A DNA stretch of 64,000 nt from Nostoc sp. MG11 (GCF_014904695.1 NZ_JACXXN010000023.1:34830-98829), one strand, 5' to 3'; shown: positions 41,324-50,415, counted from the stretch's first letter. Notes: a model not told the origin generated them from the letters alone. Translations and numbers: made by a program.

Positions 41324-41896
41324 ATGGAGAATAATATATTTTTAGACTTTTTAGCTAGCCTACAAAGATTATTTATAGGCTACATCCCAGCCGCCGTTTT
41401 GGGTAGTTTTACTGGATATTTAATAGGTATAAATGACCCAGTTTATCAGATATTTAGGCGGTTATTTCAAATACCACATAGTATCCCTCCTATAGCCTTG
41501 TTACCCATTGCACTCATAGCATTTAAAGACCTAGAACCGGCAGCCGTGAGCGTAATTTTTATTGGGACACTCTGGACAGTAATTATTAATACGGCAATAG
41601 GTATACAGCATTTTCGCAGACAGGGCAATAACTTTCGAGTGGCGATCTTTCATATATTTCATGCTTTGAAAGTTGGCATTTGGGTAGCATGGTTTACAGT
41701 TATTGCTATAGAAATGCTCACAGGAACTAGAGGACTTGGCTTTCTTGCCTGGGATGCTTATAAAGCTGGTAACACTGATTACATCATTGAGATGATACTT
41801 TACATCGGTATCATTGGCTTATTGCTAGATCAGTTACTAGATTTCACAGCAAACCTTCTCTCGCAGATTGTCACAGATGGTAAAAAATCTTCTTAA
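41324..41896 (+). CDS. Shortened NrtB-like ABC permease
   Basis: This 190-residue membrane protein resembles the C-terminal two thirds of nitrate/bicarbonate-type permeases (NrtB/CmpB, about 270-280 residues). It starts at the equivalent of LGRLFIGYIPAAVLG and has PPIALLPIALI, IFIGTLWTVIINTAIG and MLTGTRGLGFLAWDAY. The N-terminal membrane helix is missing. The cytoplasmic EAA loop that would contact the ATPase is compressed (GNNFRVAIFHIFHALKVG). No binding protein or ATPase is adjacent. It may be a decayed or repurposed permease. Confidence 0.65.
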   Translation: MENNIFLDFLASLQRLFIGYIPAAVLGSFTGYLIGINDPVYQIFRRLFQIPHSIPPIALLPIALIAFKDLEPAAVSVIFIGTLWTVIINTAIGIQHFRRQGNNFRVAIFHIFHALKVGIWVAWFTVIAIEMLTGTRGLGFLAWDAYKAGNTDYIIEMILYIGIIGLLLDQLLDFTANLLSQIVTDGKKSS

Positions 41897-42036
41897 TCGA
41901 AGCCATCGCCCACAGGCATAGCGAAGACAGCAGCGATTATAAGCTAGTAAGCATTAACACTATTGGGTGGATTTATGTTGTGGCTTACGCTGTCAGGTTG
42001 TTAACTACACATGGCTGACGCAACTGGCACATAGTT

Positions 42037-42182
42037 AGGACTTACGCACACTCGGCGCATTCTTCTCTACGTTCGCGCAGCGTGTCGCAGACAGACGCTA
42101 CGCGTTGGCGTCTTAGTGGTATGCCTCCGGCACGCTACGCGAACGATAAATTAAGCTTTTAGGCAATTTTTGCGTAAGTCCT
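42037..42182. mobile_element. MITE-like element A (146 bp)
   Basis: Perfect 12-bp terminal inverted repeats AGGACTTACGCA (42037-42048) and TGCGTAAGTCCT (42171-42182) bound a non-coding 146-bp element. Inside, CGTTCGCGCAGCGTG and CACGCTACGCGAACG form a second inverted repeat with one mismatch. Element B at 58858 has the same termini. Confidence 0.75.
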
Positions 42183-42279
42183 GACAGTTTCTAAAAAAGC
42201 CAGAACTTACGCAGCAGATGCTAGAAACCAGGTTTATTTACGTAAGCCTAAAGTTTATATTGCAATTTCTTCAAACTCT

Positions 42280-42297
42280 GTTACATTAGTTTACATA
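42280..42297 (+). promoter_or_regulatory. HLR1 element (RpaB site) before hli
   Basis: GTTACATT-AG-TTTACATA is two octamers of the form (G/T)TTACA(T/A)(T/A) separated by 2 nt, the published cyanobacterial HLR1 pattern bound by the regulator RpaB. It lies 42 bp before the high-light-inducible protein gene, a classic target. Confidence 0.75.
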
Positions 42298-42338
42298 CAG
42301 ATGAAACTGTTAAAACAAAAAAGCTTGGAGTGTTAATT

Positions 42339-42518
42339 ATGACAGGCACGAAAAAGACCACGCCTTTGGTTTCAGAAGATCCTAATGCATTGCGTTGGGG
42401 ATTCACTCCTCAAAGCGAAAATTGGAACGGTCGTTTTGCAATGATTGGTTTTTTATCTGCTGTTCTACTTGAGGTTTTCTCTGGTCAAGGCTTCCTCCAT
42501 TTTTGGGGCATCCTATAA
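42339..42518 (+). CDS. hli: High-light-inducible protein (HLIP)
   Basis: This 59-residue one-helix protein of the CAB/ELIP/HLIP family carries the chlorophyll-binding signature [19 protein letters not shown] (about 27-45). It protects photosystems and chlorophyll-synthesis complexes in strong light, in the thylakoid. The ATG at 42339 (MTGTKKTT) has GGAG 8 nt upstream; a GTG at 42330 is in frame. An HLR1 site upstream and a short terminator-like hairpin downstream complete the unit. Confidence 0.93.
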   Translation: MTGTKKTTPLVSEDPNALRWGFTPQSENWNGRFAMIGFLSAVLLEVFSGQGFLHFWGIL

Positions 42519-42531
42519 ATTGATGTAGCTT

Positions 42532-42549
42532 TTTACATCTTTATTTGAG
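42532..42549 (+). terminator. Possible terminator after hli
   Basis: GATGTA (42532-42537) pairs with TACATC (42544-42549) across a 6-nt loop, followed by TTTATTTG. The stem is short. Confidence 0.4.
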
Positions 42550-42680
42550 GGATAGCAATACTCTCAGGAGCCGATGCTTTTCATCTGTAACTGTGGAAGA
42601 ATCTCTACAATAGTGTTTCGCATTTTTGCTTCCGAAATGCTGAATCAGGTGAACTGTTTGTAGATAAAGTGTTGTATCTA

Positions 42681-42730
42681 AAAAAATACCTATGAGATGC
42701 AAAGTTTAAATATACTTTGCATTTCATAGG
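42681..42730 (-). terminator. Rho-independent terminator for the AhpD-like gene
   Basis: A 17-bp stem (42689-42705 with 42714-42730, one G-T wobble, 8-nt loop) is followed on the minus strand by seven Ts (42681-42687). It lies 100 nt after the stop of the minus-strand gene at 42830. Confidence 0.8.
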
Positions 42731-42829
42731 ACTAATGATAAATTTCACAAAGTTAGATAAAATAAAAAGTGTAAAGAGCTAAACAGAAAAATATTTTGAA
42801 TGCTAAACCATAGTTCGGTCAAATACTCT

Positions 42830-43390
42830 CTACACTGTAACTACAGGCTTTGACCAAATGTATGGCTGAAATGGTTTGTCGAGAGGCGTTTTAGCAATGT
42901 GATTTGTGTAGTTGTGCATTACTTTAATTGCTAGGCCAAGAATCACTTCCAATACTTGGTGTTTACCATAACCAATTGCTAAAAACTCCTCAATTTCACT
43001 ATCTTCAATCCAACCCCGTGCTTGAATCATTCGTTGCGTGAAATGACGCAATGCTTGCAATTTTGGATCTTTCATTGGCGTTCCATTACGTAGAGCTTGA
43101 ATATCTTCAGCAGACATGCCAATCATCTTTGCCAAGCCGGAGTGAGCTGCCATGCAATAGTGACACTCATGTTCATAATTTGCCGTCAAGTAAATAATTT
43201 GCTGTTGAATTGGACTGAAACTTGTTGTAGCAAACAAATCCCATAGCGCTATCGAACCTTTGAGCAATGCAGGCGCTTGAGCGAAAATTCCTTCTAAATT
43301 TGGAATAAACCCAAACGTTTGTTCCACTTGAACTAACGTTGCTTTGGAGTCTTCAGGGGCGCTATCAATGGTGTGAATGGTAAATTCCAT
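42830..43390 (-). CDS. AhpD-like (carboxymuconolactone decarboxylase family) protein
   Basis: This 186-residue helical protein has the redox-active motif CHYCMAAHSG (about 75-84) of the AhpD/CMD family. Such proteins reduce peroxide-defence partners or bind small thiol-reactive compounds. The family opening with IDSAPEDSK and QTFGFIPN is usual for the single-domain YciW/peroxidase-related branch. It is divergent from a TetR gene with two palindromic operators between them, so it is probably its target. Confidence 0.88.
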   Translation of the reverse strand: MEFTIHTIDSAPEDSKATLVQVEQTFGFIPNLEGIFAQAPALLKGSIALWDLFATTSFSPIQQQIIYLTANYEHECHYCMAAHSGLAKMIGMSAEDIQALRNGTPMKDPKLQALRHFTQRMIQARGWIEDSEIEEFLAIGYGKHQVLEVILGLAIKVMHNYTNHIAKTPLDKPFQPYIWSKPVVTV

Positions 43391-43420
43391 CGGTTGTCAC
43401 CTCGAAATGTATGAGCAGGG

Positions 43421-43434
43421 AGACAAGCTTGTCT
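43421..43434. promoter_or_regulatory. Putative TetR operator O1
   Basis: AGACAAGCTTGTCT is a perfect 14-bp palindrome, 31 bp upstream of the AhpD-like start. It shares both 6-bp arms (AGACAA, TTGTCT) with O2, 45 bp away. Confidence 0.7.
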
Positions 43435-43465
43435 ACCAAAAGTTGGTGCTATTGTATTTCAAAAG

Positions 43466-43479
43466 AGACAACTTTGTCT
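43466..43479. promoter_or_regulatory. Putative TetR operator O2
   Basis: AGACAA-CT-TTGTCT has perfect 6-bp arms, identical to those of O1, and lies 13 bp before the TetR start, where it would block initiation. Confidence 0.7.
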
Positions 43480-43491
43480 ACTAATCTAACT

Positions 43492-44073
43492 ATGACTTCT
43501 GAATCGAGTCACGCTCGGCAACAAATTTTAGAAACGGCTTCTGAACTGTTTTACCAGAAGGGGATTCAGCATGTAGGTATTAATGAAGTCATTGCAGCAT
43601 CGGGTGTTGCCAAACGAACACTTTATCGTTGGTTTACATCCAAAGACTTGTTAATTGAGGAAGTGATGAAATATCGCGCCCTTCAGTGGTTACGCTGGTT
43701 TGAAACTGCGGTGTCAGAGCGAGGTAATACACCCAAAGAACGTTTATTAGCCACGTTTGATGTGTTGCGTGAGTGGTACTCAAGTCCCAATTTTCGGGGT
43801 TGTCCGTTCATCAATGCTGTTTTGGAAATTGCCGATGCCTCTCATAAGGCGCATCAGGTTTCAGTTGATTTACGTGAGTCGATTCGACAAATTATTATGG
43901 GTTTGGCAGATGAGGCTGGCATTAAAAATCCTGAATCCTTTTCGCAGCAATATCTTCTTCTAATTGGAGGAGCCAGCTTAATGGCAACTATCGAACAATC
44001 ACCCAATGGAGCAACGTTTGCTCAAAGTGCTCTCTCTGTGCTAATTGATGCGAACATAGAAAATGACTCTTGA
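43492..44073 (+). CDS. TetR-family regulator next to the AhpD-like gene
   Basis: This 193-residue TetR repressor has the helix-turn-helix ETASELFYQKGIQHVGINEV through SGVAKRTLYRWFTSKDLL (about 14-52). The C-terminal domain contains RGCPFINAVLEIAD (about 101-114), typical of the AcrR branch that senses electrophiles or quinones. The ATG at 43492 is chosen because the operators lie before it; an in-frame start at 43411 would place them within the coding region. It probably represses itself and the AhpD-like gene. Confidence 0.9.
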   Translation: MTSESSHARQQILETASELFYQKGIQHVGINEVIAASGVAKRTLYRWFTSKDLLIEEVMKYRALQWLRWFETAVSERGNTPKERLLATFDVLREWYSSPNFRGCPFINAVLEIADASHKAHQVSVDLRESIRQIIMGLADEAGIKNPESFSQQYLLLIGGASLMATIEQSPNGATFAQSALSVLIDANIENDS

Positions 44074-44100
44074 CTCCTGTCTCTTTTTTTGCAAACTACT

Positions 44101-44158
44101 TACCAATAAGCGGAGTACTGACGGCGAATCAGTTAAAATCTGATTCAAACAATTGGTA
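44101..44158. other. Nested inverted repeat between tetR and the SGNH hydrolase gene
   Basis: TACCAAT (44101-44107) pairs with ATTGGTA (44152-44158), and inside it GAATCAG (44126-44132) pairs with CTGATTC (44140-44146). It could end transcription of tetR or control the downstream gene, 14 nt away. No T run follows. Confidence 0.5.
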
Positions 44159-44171
44159 AATTTCGCTAGTC

Positions 44172-44999
44172 GTGTCTACTTCTGCAAAAACCTTTCCTGT
44201 CTGGGCATTTTTCTCGCTGTTAACCAACGGCATATTGATGCTGGCCGTAGTCCTGCTAATTTGGCAACAGCAGAGATTGACTGCTTTTTTTGGGACTACA
44301 ACTTCCTTAGCTCAAGTCAACCTGAACAGTGAAACCCAATCTGTTACACCTGTTTTGGGTTCCCGTCTAAAACTCAATTACCAGCAGTGGGTAGACATCC
44401 TCAAGAAAGAGGCTGAGGTAGTCGCTAAGAAACGTCCTCCGCATTTAACTATACTGGCGGGAGATTCTCTGAGTCTGTGGTTTCCTGCTGAGTTATTACC
44501 TGAAGACAAAAATTGGCTAAATCAGGGAATTTCTGGCGAAACCAGCAATGGACTATTGAAAAGATTGGATTTATTTGACCGCACCCAGCCAGAGGTGATT
44601 TTTGTGATGGTTGGCATTAATGATCTAATTCGGGGGATGAGCGATGAGGTAATTTTAGATAATCAGCGGCAAATTATGAGTTACCTGCGAAAGGTACATC
44701 CAGCAGTACAAATTGTTGTCCAGTCAATTTTGCCACATGGGGGAGAAAAAACAACCTGGGAAGGACGAGAGAAACTGCTAGCTGTTGACAATAGTCGCAT
44801 TCGCCAGTTGAATCAGCAATTACGAAGTGTGGCTGCTAACGAAGGTGTCAAATATCTTGACTTGTATCCCCTGTTTACCAGCAAGCAAGGTAATCTCCGC
44901 CGCGAATTTACTACTGATGGCTTACACCTCAGTCCTGAAGGCTATATAGTTTGGCGTTCCGCATTGCAGATTTATAGCAACATGGAATTACAGCCTTAA
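44172..44999 (+). CDS. SGNH/GDSL-type hydrolase, membrane-anchored
   Basis: This 275-residue protein has an N-terminal signal anchor (about 8-32) and an SGNH esterase domain. Block I is ILAGDSLSLWF with the nucleophilic Ser, block II holds Gly in GISGETSNG, block III is VGINDL with Asn, and block V is DGLHLSPEGY with Asp and His. It should hydrolyse esters, perhaps acetyl groups on polysaccharide or lipids, outside the cytoplasmic membrane. The start is a GTG at 44172. No cell-wall genes adjoin it directly. Confidence 0.88.
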   Translation: MSTSAKTFPVWAFFSLLTNGILMLAVVLLIWQQQRLTAFFGTTTSLAQVNLNSETQSVTPVLGSRLKLNYQQWVDILKKEAEVVAKKRPPHLTILAGDSLSLWFPAELLPEDKNWLNQGISGETSNGLLKRLDLFDRTQPEVIFVMVGINDLIRGMSDEVILDNQRQIMSYLRKVHPAVQIVVQSILPHGGEKTTWEGREKLLAVDNSRIRQLNQQLRSVAANEGVKYLDLYPLFTSKQGNLRREFTTDGLHLSPEGYIVWRSALQIYSNMELQP

Positions 45000-45020
45000 C
45001 AAAAGCAGAAGAGGGGCCAA

Positions 45021-45067
45021 GGGGAGCCAGCGCCATGGGCGGGTTTCCCGACTTGAGGCGACTGGCG
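45021..45067. repeat. GGGGAGCCAGCGC...GCGACTGGCG interspersed repeat, copy 1
   Basis: The unit opens with GGGGAGCCAGCGC and closes with GCGACTGGCGT; a second copy with a different interior lies at 59101-59175. CCAGCGC and GCGACTGG are partly complementary, so each can fold. Confidence 0.65.
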
Positions 45068-45227
45068 TTCAAGGGTCATTAATTATTCTCTTTTCACACT
45101 CCTCCACTCTTCCACTCCCTCACCCACTCTGCCAAGAATAAATAATATGTTTGAACACAACTCTGTATAAATCGCGTCTTGGCGCGAGAAAATAGGAGAT
45201 GGTGATTTAATTAAGTTGACAAATCTA

Positions 45228-46436
45228 ATGGATACAAAAGCTTTTAAGCGATCGCTGCAACATTCAGAAAACTACAATCGCAAGGGGTTTGGTCATCAAG
45301 CAGAAGTTGCTACCCAGTTGCAATCTGAGTATCAAAGTGACTTGATTCAGGAAATTCGCGATCGCAACTACATCCTACAACGCGGTAATGTCACAATCCG
45401 ACTAGCTCAATCCTTCGGCTTTTGCTGGGGTGTAGAACGCGCTGTAGCAATGGCCTATGAGACTCGTCAGCACTTCCCCACAGAACGCATCTGGATTACT
45501 AATGAGATTATTCACAACCCTTCTGTGAATCAGCGGATGCAAGAGATGGAAGTACAATTCATCCCCGTTGAAGCAAATCAAAAAGATTTTTCTGTTGTCG
45601 CCACTGGTGACGTGGTTATATTACCTGCTTTTGGAGCTAGCGTCCAAGAGATGCAGATACTTCACAATAAAGGCTGCAAAATTGTTGATACAACTTGTCC
45701 TTGGGTATCTAAAGTTTGGAATACGGTAGAGAAACACAAAAAAGTTGATTACACCTCAATTATTCACGGCAAATATAAGCATGAAGAAACTGTCGCTACT
45801 AGTTCCTTTGCTGGCAAATATTTAATTGTGCTGAATTTGCAGGAAGCAGAATATGTTGTTAAATATATTCTCAATGGTGGAAAACGTGACGAATTTTTGG
45901 CTAAATTCGCTAAAGCTTGTTCCCCAGGATTTGACCCAGACCAAGATTTAGAACGGGTTGGTATTGCTAACCAAACCACAATGCTCAAAGGCGAGACTGA
46001 GCAAATTGGTAAGTTGTTTGAGCATACTATGTTGCAGAAGTATGGACCCACTGAATTAAATCAGCATTTCCAAAGCTTTAACACTATCTGTGACGCCACC
46101 CAAGAACGCCAAGACGCAATGTTGGAGTTGGTGGAACAAAATCTCGATTTGATGATAGTAATTGGTGGTTTTAATTCATCGAATACTACTCAATTGCAAC
46201 AGATTGCTTTTGACCGAGGAATTCCCTCCTATCATATTGATAGTGTTGAGCGAATTAAATCAGGACATTCTATTGAACATCGGCAATTAAATGGGCAGTT
46301 GGTAATCACAGAAAATTGGTTGCCTATCGGAGAAATTATTGTGGGAATTACTTCTGGCGCATCTACACCAGATAAAGTGGTAGAAGATATCATTAAGAAA
46401 ATTTTTGACTTCAAGGCGATCGCATCGGTGGTTTAA
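45228..46436 (+). CDS. ispH: 4-hydroxy-3-methylbut-2-enyl diphosphate reductase
   Basis: IspH is the last enzyme of the MEP pathway and makes IPP and DMAPP with a [4Fe-4S] cluster. The 402-residue cyanobacterial/plant long form starts [20 protein letters not shown]. The three cluster cysteines are in [22 protein letters not shown] and [11 protein letters not shown]. The ATG at 45228 fits the family; a TTG at 45216 is less likely. It supplies isoprenoids for carotenoids, phytol and quinones, and stands alone here. Confidence 0.97.
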   Translation: MDTKAFKRSLQHSENYNRKGFGHQAEVATQLQSEYQSDLIQEIRDRNYILQRGNVTIRLAQSFGFCWGVERAVAMAYETRQHFPTERIWITNEIIHNPSVNQRMQEMEVQFIPVEANQKDFSVVATGDVVILPAFGASVQEMQILHNKGCKIVDTTCPWVSKVWNTVEKHKKVDYTSIIHGKYKHEETVATSSFAGKYLIVLNLQEAEYVVKYILNGGKRDEFLAKFAKACSPGFDPDQDLERVGIANQTTMLKGETEQIGKLFEHTMLQKYGPTELNQHFQSFNTICDATQERQDAMLELVEQNLDLMIVIGGFNSSNTTQLQQIAFDRGIPSYHIDSVERIKSGHSIEHRQLNGQLVITENWLPIGEIIVGITSGASTPDKVVEDIIKKIFDFKAIASVV

Positions 46437-46453
46437 GCAGAAACTCAGCCCTA

Positions 46454-46479
46454 ACCCCTCTTTGCCTACACAGAGGGGT
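46454..46479. terminator. Hairpin after ispH
   Basis: ACCCCTCT (46454-46461) pairs perfectly with AGAGGGGT (46472-46479). It lies 18 nt after the ispH stop. No strong T run follows, so its termination strength is uncertain. Confidence 0.5.
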
Positions 46480-46673
46480 GACGATAATTCGTAATTGTTA
46501 GCTCATGGATATAGCGGTTCTTACCTCAGTGAGGTACAGGTTTGTTTTCTTGCTCAATTAATTTATGAAATATTTTTATAACTGTATCTCTGAGGCTACC
46601 GTGCAATATGATGTTAATATCGTGTTAATTATAGGTTTTATAGAGCAAGTAACTAAATATTTTCATAATATTT

Positions 46674-46702
46674 TTGACAACTAAAGCCACAAAGATTATG
46701 AT
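46674..46702 (+). promoter_or_regulatory. Sigma-70-type promoter far upstream of galT
   Basis: TTGACA (46674-46679) stands 17 bp from TATGAT (46697-46702), a near-consensus promoter. Transcription from it would begin near 46709 and produce a leader of about 400 nt before galT. Confidence 0.65.
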
Positions 46703-46708
46703 ACTGTA

Positions 46709-47109
46709 GGCTAATGAGGGGTAACACCCCCTATAGCATTAAATTACCCAATTAACAGGGAATTTGCCTATCGTAGCCTGTGCAAATTCTTTAAGCTCAG
46801 CCTCAAAAAATTAGGATTGAGCAGCCAAACTCATGTCAAATTAAAGTTAAGTGTGTCATAATGTCGCGAGCCAGGATAAATACCATTCTTGCAACGTGTG
46901 GGTAGCCACCACTACTGGAGGATCTTAGAGCTAGAAATTCAATAGCCTATCCGACAGCACAGTGTTAAGAAAATTGAGATACCCAGCAAATTTTGCTACG
47001 CGTAGTTCACGGTTATCTTTCAACAAGCTAACTGGTTGTTGTACGCAGTTCGCAGGCCTCAAGAAAAAGTTGAGGCGATCCGACCTGTAACTCTTTGAGA
47101 AGAAGGATT
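46709..47109 (+). other. Long structured leader or hidden small RNA before galT
   Basis: The 400-nt segment after the promoter has no convincing reading frame. It holds hairpins GAATTTGC/GCAAATTC (46760-46789), GCTCA/TGAGC with an inner CCT/AGG (about 46797-46824) and CCTCAA-N7-TTGAGG (about 47057-47075). It is either a long 5' UTR, perhaps regulatory, or a separate small RNA. No riboswitch family is recognised. Confidence 0.4.
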
Positions 47110-48231
47110 ATGTACTCCCACCAGCTTTTAAAGCCGGACGGTCGTCAACTAACCCTATACAGCCGATTCCCGATCGCCGAGGCTATCATAACCACTAGTC
47201 CCAGCAACCAACTAGTCCAAACAAACTCTCATCTGCGCTGGCATCCGTTGCGTGGTGAATGGGTAGCTTATGCAAGTTATCATCAAGAACAGACTTTTTT
47301 GTCGCCCCCAGAATGTAACCTGCTGGCATCGTTCAACGGCTGCCAATTACCTACCGAACTCCCTCCAGGTAGATATGACGTGGCTGTGTTCGATAACCGC
47401 TTTCCTGTAATGACGCCATCTGTATCCGATTCACCTGAGTGCATAGTGGAAACGCTACCTGCAAATGGGGTGTGTGAGACTGTAGTTTTTACACAAAATC
47501 CGCAAGCATCCCTGAGTTCCCTGGAACTGGATCACCTGGCTTTGCTGTTGGAAGTCTGGGGCGATCGCACCTTAGTACTGGGAGCAAATCAGCAAATTCA
47601 GTACGTGCTACCGTTTGACAATAGGGATGCAGAAGTAAGTATTACTTTGCACCAACCGCATGGTGAAATATATGCATATCCCTTTATACCGCCTATTCCT
47701 GCACGGATGTTGGAAATGCAGAGACGATTTTACTATAAACATCACCGGGGTTTGCTGACAGATTTAATTCAAAAAGAGATTGCACAAAAAAAGCGGATTA
47801 TTTATCAAGATGAGTATGCGATCGCCTTTGTGCCAGTGTGCGCTCGTTACCCTTATGAAGTCTGGATTGCGCCAGTTGAGCCAGTAAGTAGCTTGTTTGA
47901 ACTGACTGCACAACAACGCTGGGGACTTGCTAAAGCTTTGAAAACTGTTACCCTCAAGTATGATGGTTTGCTGGAACGCCCATTTTCCTACTCGATGACT
48001 TGGTTTCAAGCACCAACTGACGGTAAAATACATCCCGAAGCGCATTTATACGCAGAGCTTTATCCAGCTGATCGAACTCGAACCGGAGCTGAATTCGCAG
48101 GGGGAATATTTACCAATAAAGGTTTGCCAGAGGAGAAGGCAAAAGAGTTACAAGCTGTAGTTGTGAATATTGAACAAATGGCAGAACAGCGTAAATTTAG
48201 TCTTCAACTTAATGGTTCCCAGCGCTTTTAG
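47110..48231 (+). CDS. galT: Galactose-1-phosphate uridylyltransferase
   Basis: GalT exchanges UMP between UDP-glucose and galactose-1-phosphate in the Leloir pathway. The 373-residue product has LRWHPLRGEWVAYASYHQEQ (about 42-61), FDNRFPVM (about 96-103) and the catalytic His-x-Pro-His as LHQPHGEIYAYPFIPP (about 182-197), with Glu where many enzymes have Gln. The ATG at 47110 follows AGAAGGA; an in-frame TTG at 47095 is less likely. No other galactose genes are in the window. Confidence 0.88.
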   Translation: MYSHQLLKPDGRQLTLYSRFPIAEAIITTSPSNQLVQTNSHLRWHPLRGEWVAYASYHQEQTFLSPPECNLLASFNGCQLPTELPPGRYDVAVFDNRFPVMTPSVSDSPECIVETLPANGVCETVVFTQNPQASLSSLELDHLALLLEVWGDRTLVLGANQQIQYVLPFDNRDAEVSITLHQPHGEIYAYPFIPPIPARMLEMQRRFYYKHHRGLLTDLIQKEIAQKKRIIYQDEYAIAFVPVCARYPYEVWIAPVEPVSSLFELTAQQRWGLAKALKTVTLKYDGLLERPFSYSMTWFQAPTDGKIHPEAHLYAELYPADRTRTGAEFAGGIFTNKGLPEEKAKELQAVVVNIEQMAEQRKFSLQLNGSQRF

Positions 48232-48360
48232 CCTAGCAATAGTAGTTCACTACGCAAGTATTAGATGATGAAAAGCTTGCTATGAGAGCTTTTCTGAGTG
48301 TGTATTAATTACGAATTAGTATGATACGCTATCTGCTTGAGGAATGTAGAGGTACTAAAG

Positions 48361-49443
48361 ATGACTAAACTGCGCGTGGGGTTACTATTTGGTGGTCGTT
48401 CGGGAGAGCATGAAGTTTCCATAAGCTCAGCACGGGCGATCGCTAAAGCCTTGAGTGCAGAGCAAAATGCTGGCAAGTATGAAATACTGCCTTTTTATAT
48501 CCAAAAAGATGGACATTGGCTTGCAGGGGAAGCACCTCAAAAGGTTCTAGGAACTGGTATGCCGCTACTGGAATCTCAAGAATCAACCTCTGAGGGACAT
48601 CTGACAGCTCTTAGCCAGTGGCAATTTCCTTCCCAAGTCTCTGAAGTAGATGTTTGGTTTCCTGTTCTCCACGGGCCCAACGGTGAAGACGGCACAATTC
48701 AAGGGTTACTCACCTTGATGCAAATCCCTTTTGTTGGTTCTGGGGTATTAGGTTCGGCAATGGGGATGGATAAGATTGCCATGAAAATGGCGTTTGAGCA
48801 AGCGGGACTACCACAAGTTAAATACAAGGCATTAACTAGAGCACAAGTTTGGTCTAATCCTTGCGTGTTTCCTAAACTTTGTGATGAAATTGAAGCGGCA
48901 TTAGGCTATCCCTGTTTTGTCAAACCTGCTAATTTGGGTTCATCTGTAGGTATTGCCAAAGTGCGATCAAGGCAAGAATTAGAAGCAGCATTAGATCAAG
49001 CTGCTGGTTATGACCGACGGTTAATTGTGGAAGCTGGTGTTGTGGCCAGAGAAGTTGAGTGTGCAGTTTTAGGAAACGATCAACCAAAAGCTTCTATTAT
49101 AGGTGAAATTACTTACGAAAGTGATTTCTATGATTACGAAACTAAATATACTGAAGGCAAGGCAGATTTACTGATACCCGCACCGTTGCCAGATGCGATC
49201 GTTCGTCAAATGCAAGACATGGCTTTGCAAGCCTTTGCCGCTGTTGACGCTGCTGGGTTAGCAAGGGTAGACTTTTTCTACGTGGAAGCCACAGGAGAAA
49301 TATTGATTAATGAAATCAATACTTTACCGGGTTTCACAGCGACGAGTATGTATCCGCAACTCTGGGCCCATAGTGGCATATCTTTTCCAGAATTAGTTGA
49401 TCAGTTGATTCAACTTGCTCTCGAAAGACATTCTATTGGCTAG
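48361..49443 (+). CDS. ddl: D-alanine--D-alanine ligase
   Basis: Ddl joins two D-alanines with ATP for peptidoglycan precursor synthesis in the cytosol. The 360-residue ATP-grasp enzyme shows [20 protein letters not shown] (about 7-26), [12 protein letters not shown] (about 107-118), [13 protein letters not shown] (about 194-206) and [13 protein letters not shown] (about 315-327). The ATG at 48361 has a GAGG ribosome site; a TTG at 48337 lies in the same frame. It stands about 130 nt behind galT. Confidence 0.97.
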   Translation: MTKLRVGLLFGGRSGEHEVSISSARAIAKALSAEQNAGKYEILPFYIQKDGHWLAGEAPQKVLGTGMPLLESQESTSEGHLTALSQWQFPSQVSEVDVWFPVLHGPNGEDGTIQGLLTLMQIPFVGSGVLGSAMGMDKIAMKMAFEQAGLPQVKYKALTRAQVWSNPCVFPKLCDEIEAALGYPCFVKPANLGSSVGIAKVRSRQELEAALDQAAGYDRRLIVEAGVVAREVECAVLGNDQPKASIIGEITYESDFYDYETKYTEGKADLLIPAPLPDAIVRQMQDMALQAFAAVDAAGLARVDFFYVEATGEILINEINTLPGFTATSMYPQLWAHSGISFPELVDQLIQLALERHSIG

Positions 49444-49482
49444 CCAGAAGCCTGAGCAAATTGATTTTTAGAGAATTACAGC

Positions 49483-49523
49483 GAAAAGTTTGCGCGTCCG
49501 GGTTTCCCGGCGCAAAACTTTTC
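49483..49523. repeat. Composite palindromic repeat, copy 2
   Basis: GAAAAGTTTGCGC and GCGCAAAACTTTTC form the outer stem, with CCGGG-TTT-CCCGG inside. It lies 40 nt after ddl and might act as its terminator. Relatives lie at 13241 and 55675. Confidence 0.65.
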
Positions 49524-49693
49524 AAGACAGCGAAAAGTAATAAAAAATACAGATTTTTAGAAAAAATTAGTCGAATTTAGTAGCCTTTGTGTTACAAAAA
49601 AGCTACTTAAATCCGCAATTTTGTTACGGATACCTGATGCTTGGCTCCTCTATTACAATCAGGGACTAGAGGGGTACAAATCTGAAAGTAATC

Positions 49694-50344
49694 ATGGAAA
49701 ATAGTCAGAGTGTACAGTACGAGCTAACCCAACTAATAGGGGACACTCCAGAGCTGACAAACAGTAAATCTAGACCATTAGAAAGCTCCAACGTTGTAAT
49801 ATATCTGGTTGCACATCATCCTTGGCTATTGTTAACTGGGTTGTTAGCCATGTTTCTAGGAGGCGGTGCCTTTGCCTTATACAGCCTAGGTCATGTTGGA
49901 CGTATGGCACAAGAAGAACCAGAACAAATCCCAGCTGTAGTTGAAAAACCACTCAACACGCCCTCTGAGAATAGCAATCTTACACCTTTATGGATGGTGG
50001 TTGCGATCGCCCTCAGTTGTGGTAGTGGTTGCTTGATAATTTTTCGGATGCTCAATCGTCCAAAGCAACCGCAAAAAGTTCAAAGACATATTAACCGCTA
50101 TGAGGCAAACTCAGCACAAACTCGCTACCCAAGACTGGAACCACGTCTTCCCAAAAATCCACCAGTGTTTGTGCCACAGCAACAACTGACGCCTGTTATG
50201 CCGATACCACCTAAAACAAAACACCTGGTAACGGTTCTCCCGCCAGAGCATAAGCACCGCCTAGATACACGCACAGAATCTTTGGCAGATTTAATGGATC
50301 TTCGCAAAGAGAGTTCATTGTCTGCAATTTTACACAAGTATTAA
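49694..50344 (+). CDS. Hypothetical two-helix membrane protein
   Basis: This 216-residue protein has hydrophobic segments near residues 45-67 and 98-117, a short linker with acidic and Pro residues between them, and a basic, proline-rich C-terminal tail (about 118-216). No family is recognised. It ends at a strong terminator and has its own upstream space, so it is likely a single-gene unit. The proline-rich tail with an AILHKY end might bind another protein in the cytoplasm. Confidence 0.6.
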   Translation: MENSQSVQYELTQLIGDTPELTNSKSRPLESSNVVIYLVAHHPWLLLTGLLAMFLGGGAFALYSLGHVGRMAQEEPEQIPAVVEKPLNTPSENSNLTPLWMVVAIALSCGSGCLIIFRMLNRPKQPQKVQRHINRYEANSAQTRYPRLEPRLPKNPPVFVPQQQLTPVMPIPPKTKHLVTVLPPEHKHRLDTRTESLADLMDLRKESSLSAILHKY

Positions 50345-50390
50345 TAGCGCTGTAAGATAAAAGTCCGTCAAATTAATACTTTTTGCAAAC

Positions 50391-50415
50391 AAGGGCACGG
50401 TTATACTGTGCCCTT
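50391..50415 (+). terminator. Hairpin terminator after the membrane protein gene
   Basis: AAGGGCAC (50391-50398) pairs perfectly with GTGCCCTT (50408-50415), and AACA/TGTT extend it with an interruption. It lies 47 nt after the stop. The following T run is weak. Confidence 0.65.

Noticed and set aside
46709..46900. 6S RNA before galT
   Set aside because: The segment has local hairpins but not the single long rod with a central bubble that marks 6S RNA.
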